DNA of 38,341 nt from the NCBI GenBank assembly GCA_029260475.1, contig JAJDDE010000094.1, forward strand, positions 1 to 38,341, in the 5' to 3' direction. Made by a program: the position numbers and the translations under genes. Source of the DNA: Phycisphaerales bacterium (lineage in GTDB: Bacteria > Planctomycetota > Phycisphaerae > Phycisphaerales > UBA1924). Positions 34,177 to 38,341 of the stretch are shown here, piece by piece; position 1 is the first letter of the stretch; every line of letters begins with the position of its first letter. The notes beneath the pieces are model-generated. The model had not been told where the DNA came from. It was given only the letters and a program-made list of their open reading frames with translations, and searched no databases.

Positions 34177-35726
34177 CGGTCCCGACGGGCCAGTTCGTGC
34201 GCGCGACCGCCGCGACGCGCATCCGCGCGAAGCTGATCCTGCTGCACACGGTCTTTTCACTGACGCTGGGCGTGATCCTGATCCTGACGCTGCGCGTGCC
34301 GGTGAGCGCGTTGCAGGAGGCCTCCAGCGAGCGCGATGCGCTGCTCGCGCTGGAGATCGCGATGGCGGACCCCGGCGCGGAGGACGCGTCGTTCGTGCAG
34401 GGTGTCGAGCTCGATCGGGGGAGCGCCGAGGCGATGGGCCTGAGCGCTGCCTTCGCGAATTCCCTGCGATCGACGCCCGGCGTCCCCGCCTTCCCCTCGA
34501 GCGCCGAGGGTGGCCCCGGCGCGGTCGTGTACGACGAGGGGGCCGGCGCCTTTGTGCGGGCGCGCTCGGTCTCGGTGAAGTCCCTTCGCGCGGTCAGCAG
34601 CATCTACCTGCTGATGACGGTGGCGCTCCTCTCGGTCTACGCGCTGATCGCGCTCACGCTCGAGGTCTTCGTGCTGCCCAAGCAGGTGTACACGCCCATC
34701 GAACGCCTGCGTGCCGCCGACGAAGCGGTGCAGCGGGGCGAACGCGACAGTGAGCTCATCCCCGACGACGAGATCCGGCGCGACGAATTGGGCGAGATCA
34801 TGCGCTCGCGCAACGCCTCGATCGTCAAGCTCCGTGACCAGGAAACGCGCCTCGAAGAACTCCTCGACGAGGTGGAGCGCATCGCCTCCGAATTGAAACG
34901 CAAGAACCACCTCCTGGAGACAGCCCGGCGCAACCTCGCGGACCAGGACCGCCTCGCGAGCCTCGGCATGATGTCCGCGGGCATCGCCCACGAGCTCAAC
35001 ACGCCGCTCTCGGTGCTCAAGGGGTGTACCGAGGAACTCAAGAGCCTGCGGACCAACCCCGACGCCCAGCGTGTGGACCTCATGCTCCGCGTGATCCACA
35101 GGCTCGAGCGCCTCAGCGAGTCGCTGCTCGACTTCGCGCGGGCCAGGCCACCCGCGTACGAGGAGGTGCCCCTCCGCTCGCTGCTCGAGGAATCCTGGAC
35201 GCTCGTCTCGCTCGATCGGGGTGCCAAGGACGTGCTCTTCCGCAACGAGGTCGATCCCGCCATCACCGTCACCGGCGACGACGATCGGCTCACGCAGGTC
35301 TTCGTGAACCTGCTGCGCAACGCGGTGGACGTCTCCGAGGGCCAGCGCGACCTCGTGATCGAGGTGAGCGCCGAGCCCACGCAGCGCGACGGAGCGAAGT
35401 GGGTGAGCGTCCTCATCGCTGACAACGGCCCTGGCATCGCCCCCGCCATGCTGCCCAGGCTCTTCGAGCCCTTCTCCTCGACGCGCCTCGACGCGCAGGG
35501 CACGGGCCTGGGGTTGGCGGTCGCCGAGGGCATCGTGAAAGAGCACGCGGGCGTGGTCCTTGCGCGCAACCGCATGACGCCCGAAGTCGGCGCGGAGTTC
35601 GAGGTCGTCCTGCCCGCCCAGCGCCCGGCCCAGCACCCGCTGCCAAGCTCGGTGGGGCTGGACGAGGATGCGCCCGAGTACAGTGACGCCGACGACACCC
35701 CAGAACCCCGGAGCACCGGCGCGTGA
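34173..35726 (+). CDS. Membrane sensor histidine kinase, 517 aa
   Basis: Two membrane spans (about residues 19-41 and 142-167) enclose an outer sensor domain of about 100 residues with no recognised fold. A HAMP-like linker (YTPIERLRAADEAVQRG) and a coiled coil (LRDQETRLEELLDEVERIAS) lead to the HisKA domain with His273 in SAGIAHELNTPLSVLKG. The ATPase domain shows the N box (VFVNLLRNAVDVSEG, Asn383), G1 (IADNGPGIAPAML), F box (LFEPFSSTR) and G2 (GTGLGLAVAEGIV). All catalytic parts are intact. The GTG at 34173 overlaps the stop of the sigma-like gene as GTGA, and its own stop overlaps the response regulator start in the same way, so the three proteins are made in a coupled fashion and are very likely functional partners. 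Confidence 0.93.
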   Translation: MTVPTGQFVRATAATRIRAKLILLHTVFSLTLGVILILTLRVPVSALQEASSERDALLALEIAMADPGAEDASFVQGVELDRGSAEAMGLSAAFANSLRSTPGVPAFPSSAEGGPGAVVYDEGAGAFVRARSVSVKSLRAVSSIYLLMTVALLSVYALIALTLEVFVLPKQVYTPIERLRAADEAVQRGERDSELIPDDEIRRDELGEIMRSRNASIVKLRDQETRLEELLDEVERIASELKRKNHLLETARRNLADQDRLASLGMMSAGIAHELNTPLSVLKGCTEELKSLRTNPDAQRVDLMLRVIHRLERLSESLLDFARARPPAYEEVPLRSLLEESWTLVSLDRGAKDVLFRNEVDPAITVTGDDDRLTQVFVNLLRNAVDVSEGQRDLVIEVSAEPTQRDGAKWVSVLIADNGPGIAPAMLPRLFEPFSSTRLDAQGTGLGLAVAEGIVKEHAGVVLARNRMTPEVGAEFEVVLPAQRPAQHPLPSSVGLDEDAPEYSDADDTPEPRSTGA

Positions 35727-36361
35727 AAGACCAGCCGACCAACGAGATCGCGAGCGATGCGCCCACCCTGGACATCGTCGCGCTGGACGACGACGCGGAC
35801 TTCCGCGAGTACATCCGGGCCGCCCTCGAGACCGATGGGCACACCGTCCGCGTCTGCGCCACGCCCGACGAGTGCTACGAGGCCAACGAGGAGCGTCTGC
35901 CCGACGTGCTGCTGCTCGACATGAACATGGGGCGTCACTCGGGGCAGGAGGTACTCGAGACGGTGCGAGATCGCTGGAGCAAGCTCTGCGTGATCGTGAT
36001 CACCGGGCACCCCTCGATGGAAACGATGCGCACCACCTTCAAGCAGGACGTCTTCGACTACATCGCCAAGCCCTTCAGTCTCGATGTCCTCCGCGCCGCC
36101 CTCGCCTCAGCCGCCAGCGCCTTCGACCTGGGCCGATCCGACGCCGCCCGCCTCCGCAGCGAGCTCGGGCGGCGCATCCGCCTGGCCCGCACCGAAAAGG
36201 GCTGGACGCTCAAAGAGCTCTCAGAATCCTCCGGCGTCAGCGTCTCCCAGCTCTCCAGCATCGAGCGCGGCGCCCACCTCCCCTCGCTGGAGAGCCTCGT
36301 CGCGGTCGCCAGTGCCCTCGACGACGCCCCTTCGCGCTGGCTCGACGCCGCGGGCTTCTGA
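35723..36361 (+). CDS. Response regulator with XRE/Cro-type HTH output domain, 212 aa
   Basis: The receiver domain covers about residues 16-132, with the acidic pocket LDDDADF (Asp22-24), phospho-acceptor Asp66 in LLLDMNMG, Thr94 in VIVITGHP and Lys116 in YIAKPFSLDVL, a complete and probably active set. The output domain (about 146-206) is a lambda-repressor-like HTH: ELGRRIRLARTEKGWTLKEL, then SESSGVSVSQLSSIERG and PSLESLVAVASAL. In most bacteria receiver domains are joined to OmpR, NarL, NtrC or LytTR outputs, so this pairing is uncommon. The GTG start at 35723 overlaps the kinase stop. Its targets may include its own operon or the TPR gene 75 bases downstream, by inference. Confidence 0.9.
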   Translation: MKDQPTNEIASDAPTLDIVALDDDADFREYIRAALETDGHTVRVCATPDECYEANEERLPDVLLLDMNMGRHSGQEVLETVRDRWSKLCVIVITGHPSMETMRTTFKQDVFDYIAKPFSLDVLRAALASAASAFDLGRSDAARLRSELGRRIRLARTEKGWTLKELSESSGVSVSQLSSIERGAHLPSLESLVAVASALDDAPSRWLDAAGF

Positions 36362-36425
36362 GCGTTCCCACGCCCCCGGGACACGCCCCGGAAACGACAG
36401 CGTTGGGGAAACCCGCCCCGCGCGG

Positions 36426-36436
36426 TAGCCTGTGGC
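36426..36436 (+). promoter_or_regulatory. -10-like TAGCCT before the TPR gene
   Basis: TAGCCT (36426-36431) stands five bases before the ATG at 36437; no ribosome site is evident, so initiation may be leaderless. Confidence 0.35.
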
Positions 36437-38341
36437 ATGGCCTCCTCCCGCCAGATCGCGCGTCTCGTCATCACCTCGGGCTCCATCAGCTCCGGCGCGG
36501 TCCGCACCGCGATGGGGCGCACCCAGACGCCGCAGGGCGGATTGGAGATCCTGCCCGATCTCCTGACGCTGCTCGCGGAGACCACCTGCGTCTCCAGCCA
36601 GCACGACGACGAGACCGTCCGGCGCATCGCCAACTTCCTCGCGCGACTCGTGCTCCGCTACGGCACGGTCCGGCGCGCCTTCGACGCACTGGCCTCCGGG
36701 CGCCGGCGCCACGCGCTCGTCTCCAACGAGCGCGCCAACGCGTGGGCGCAGATCCTGAGCGTCTCGCCTGCCGCCATCGAGCACACGCTCGCGCGCCAGT
36801 CCTGGCTCCGCATCCACCTCAGCAAGTGGGCGACCGCCTACGGCCCATCGCTCGTCCAGAAGCTCGCCGACTTCGACGCCTGGTTCGACGGCCCCCTCCC
36901 CGGCTCCGACGGCGAGGAGGACTGCCCGCTCCTCCAGCAGATCGCACGCGAGAGCGACCGTTCGGGCAGCCACGCGCCTGAGAAGCCGGCGGAAGCCAGC
37001 GCCGCGAGCGAGGTCGAGCCAGACAACGAGCCGGTCGCCACAGACGAGATGGTGGTCTCCGATGGCGGCATCGCGATGACGGGCGACAAGGTCGATGACA
37101 AGCCCGCCGAAGCTGGCGACGCGGAACTCATCAAGCGTCTGCTCGACGAAAAACGGCCCGGCGAGTGGGCCGCCGAATGGCGACTGCGCGAGCACGAACA
37201 GCACGCCGCCGAGCGGCTGATGCACGACCCTGAGCCGCTGAACCGCACTCTGGGTGCGCTGGCCCTGCGCAAGCTCACCCTCGTCGATGATCTCCTGGGC
37301 GAGATCAAGGGCAACGACGCGGAGCGCGAGACGCGCACGGGCGACCGCTGGTACCTCAAGGGCAACTACGACCGCGCGATCGACCACTACCGCGCCGCGC
37401 GTCGTCTCAACGACGACGACATCCGGCGGCGCAACATCGCCCTCTCGCTGCTGCACCTCGAGAAGGGCCACCGCGACGACTCCACGCGGGAGGCGCTGGA
37501 CCTGCTCACGCAGACCGTCTCGGACCAGCCCGCAGGGAGCCAGTCGCGCGCCTGCGCGCTCGTGATCTTGGGGCTCGCATGGGTCGCCTCACCCTCGCGC
37601 GATCGCGACCACGCGCTGCACGAGGCGCTCCGCTGCTTCGAGCAGGCCTCGACCATCTTCAACGTCACCGAAGAGCCCGACTGGTGGTGCGAGACCAGGC
37701 TCCACCTCGCCCACGCCTGGCTCGACATGCCCACCGGCGACCGCTTCCAGAACGTGGAGCGCGCGATCGGTGCGCTCCGCCAGACCGAGAAGATCTGGAC
37801 GCGCGACAACCAGCCCGAGCGCTGGGCCAGCATCCAGAACGCCCTCGGGCACGCGTGGGAACGCCTCCCCGCCAACGACCGGGGCGTCACCATCGAGCGC
37901 TCCATCGCCTGCTTCTCCGCCGCCCTGAGCGTGCGCACCAAGGACGACCACCCCGCCCACTGGGCGCGCCTCCAGAACAACCTGGGCAACACCTGGATCC
38001 AGCTCCCGTCGGGGGACCACCGCCAGAACGTCGAGCGCGGCATCGCGTCGCACCAGGCGGCGCTCGAGGTCTGGTCCAAGCTGGGCAGGCGCAACGAGTG
38101 GGCCGCGACGCAGAGCAACCTGGGCAACGCGTGGGCGTTGCTCCCCGGGCAGAAGCAGGAGCGCGAGAAGAACATGCGCCGCGCCATCGCCTGCTACCGC
38201 AGCGCCCTCGAGGTCCGCACCAAGGGCACCCACCCGAGCGAATGGGCCGCCACCCTCAACAACCTCGGCACCGCGCTCCTCCACCTGCCCGTGCAAGGGC
38301 GCGGCACACAGGTCAAGGAAGCCATCGAGTGCTTCGAGCAG
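36437..38341 (+). CDS. Large TPR-repeat protein, first 635 residues (cut by window edge)
   Basis: The frame is open from ATG 36437 to the last base. Residues 1-165 form a helical domain I do not recognise (begins MASSRQIARLVITSGSISSG). An acidic, probably disordered linker follows (about 165-230). From about 290 there are TPRs, first canonical (GDRWYLKGNYDRAIDHYRAA) and then, from about 410, long repeats of about 55-60 residues with the consensus EWAxxQxNLGNAW, LPxGDRxxNVERAIAC and ALEVRTK. Such long units are typical of proteins that carry a CHAT protease or other effector domain next to the repeats; any such domain would lie beyond the window. No signal peptide is seen, so it is probably cytoplasmic. 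It follows the response regulator gene by 75 bases on the same strand. Confidence 0.8.
   Translation, partial: MASSRQIARLVITSGSISSGAVRTAMGRTQTPQGGLEILPDLLTLLAETTCVSSQHDDETVRRIANFLARLVLRYGTVRRAFDALASGRRRHALVSNERANAWAQILSVSPAAIEHTLARQSWLRIHLSKWATAYGPSLVQKLADFDAWFDGPLPGSDGEEDCPLLQQIARESDRSGSHAPEKPAEASAASEVEPDNEPVATDEMVVSDGGIAMTGDKVDDKPAEAGDAELIKRLLDEKRPGEWAAEWRLREHEQHAAERLMHDPEPLNRTLGALALRKLTLVDDLLGEIKGNDAERETRTGDRWYLKGNYDRAIDHYRAARRLNDDDIRRRNIALSLLHLEKGHRDDSTREALDLLTQTVSDQPAGSQSRACALVILGLAWVASPSRDRDHALHEALRCFEQASTIFNVTEEPDWWCETRLHLAHAWLDMPTGDRFQNVERAIGALRQTEKIWTRDNQPERWASIQNALGHAWERLPANDRGVTIERSIACFSAALSVRTKDDHPAHWARLQNNLGNTWIQLPSGDHRQNVERGIASHQAALEVWSKLGRRNEWAATQSNLGNAWALLPGQKQEREKNMRRAIACYRSALEVRTKGTHPSEWAATLNNLGTALLHLPVQGRGTQVKEAIECFEQ

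Overview
The window looks like chromosome of a GC-rich planctomycete, most likely of the Phycisphaerae group. I infer this from several signs: strong G/C preference at third codon positions, a secreted esterase ending in a dockerin-like EF-hand tail, a DUF5658 membrane protein, pseudopilin-like proteins ending in S-x-G-x-D motifs, a very large PQQ-repeat protein, and many genes without a Shine-Dalgarno sequence. The assignment rests on family knowledge and is not proven by a marker gene. No rRNA, tRNA or CRISPR array was seen.

Layout. 1-2686 (minus): a partial D-2-hydroxyacid dehydrogenase, a GspG-like anchored protein, a repeat-filled gap holding a duplicated 3' end of enolase, and enolase itself. 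2839-5043 (plus): PhoU and a UDPGP-type nucleotidyltransferase. 5045-9533 (minus): a start-stop overlapping operon of a periplasmic binding protein, pyruvate kinase and CinA. 9587-11012 (plus): an SDR oxidoreductase and an orphan NuoI-type ferredoxin subunit. 11013-14036: an islet of poorly conserved genes with visibly lower GC, edged by two copies of a double-hairpin repeat. 14038-17400: PEGA lipoprotein, LptB, DUF4870 protein, PdxA and DUF5658 protein. 17617-24858: a 1472-residue PQQ-propeller protein overlapping an FKBP-like protein, then NnrD and a transglutaminase-like protein on the other strand. 25099-33421: GAPDH, a D-lactate/D-2-hydroxyglutarate dehydrogenase-like flavoprotein, a CBM20-esterase, a six-EF-hand protein and fumarase. 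33475-38341 (plus): a signalling cluster and a truncated TPR protein.

Functionally the window is rich in central carbon metabolism (gapA, eno, pyk, fumC, UDPGP, two hydroxyacid dehydrogenases), with metabolite repair (CinA, NnrD), vitamin B6 synthesis (pdxA) and LPS export (lptB). Four convergent gene pairs end within one base of each other or overlap, so intrinsic terminators are few. Three clear hairpins occur, after gapA, the EF-hand gene and fumC.

The most unusual items are: (i) a translationally coupled operon of a membrane-anchored sigma-like protein, a histidine kinase and a response regulator whose output domain is an XRE/Cro-type HTH; (ii) a dispersed palindromic repeat with GGGTGGC/GCCACCC ends and two internal stem-loops; (iii) a 75-bp duplicate of the enolase 3' end whose differences are mostly synonymous; and (iv) about ten genes with a TAnnnT box 4 to 8 bases before the start codon, suggesting widespread leaderless transcription.
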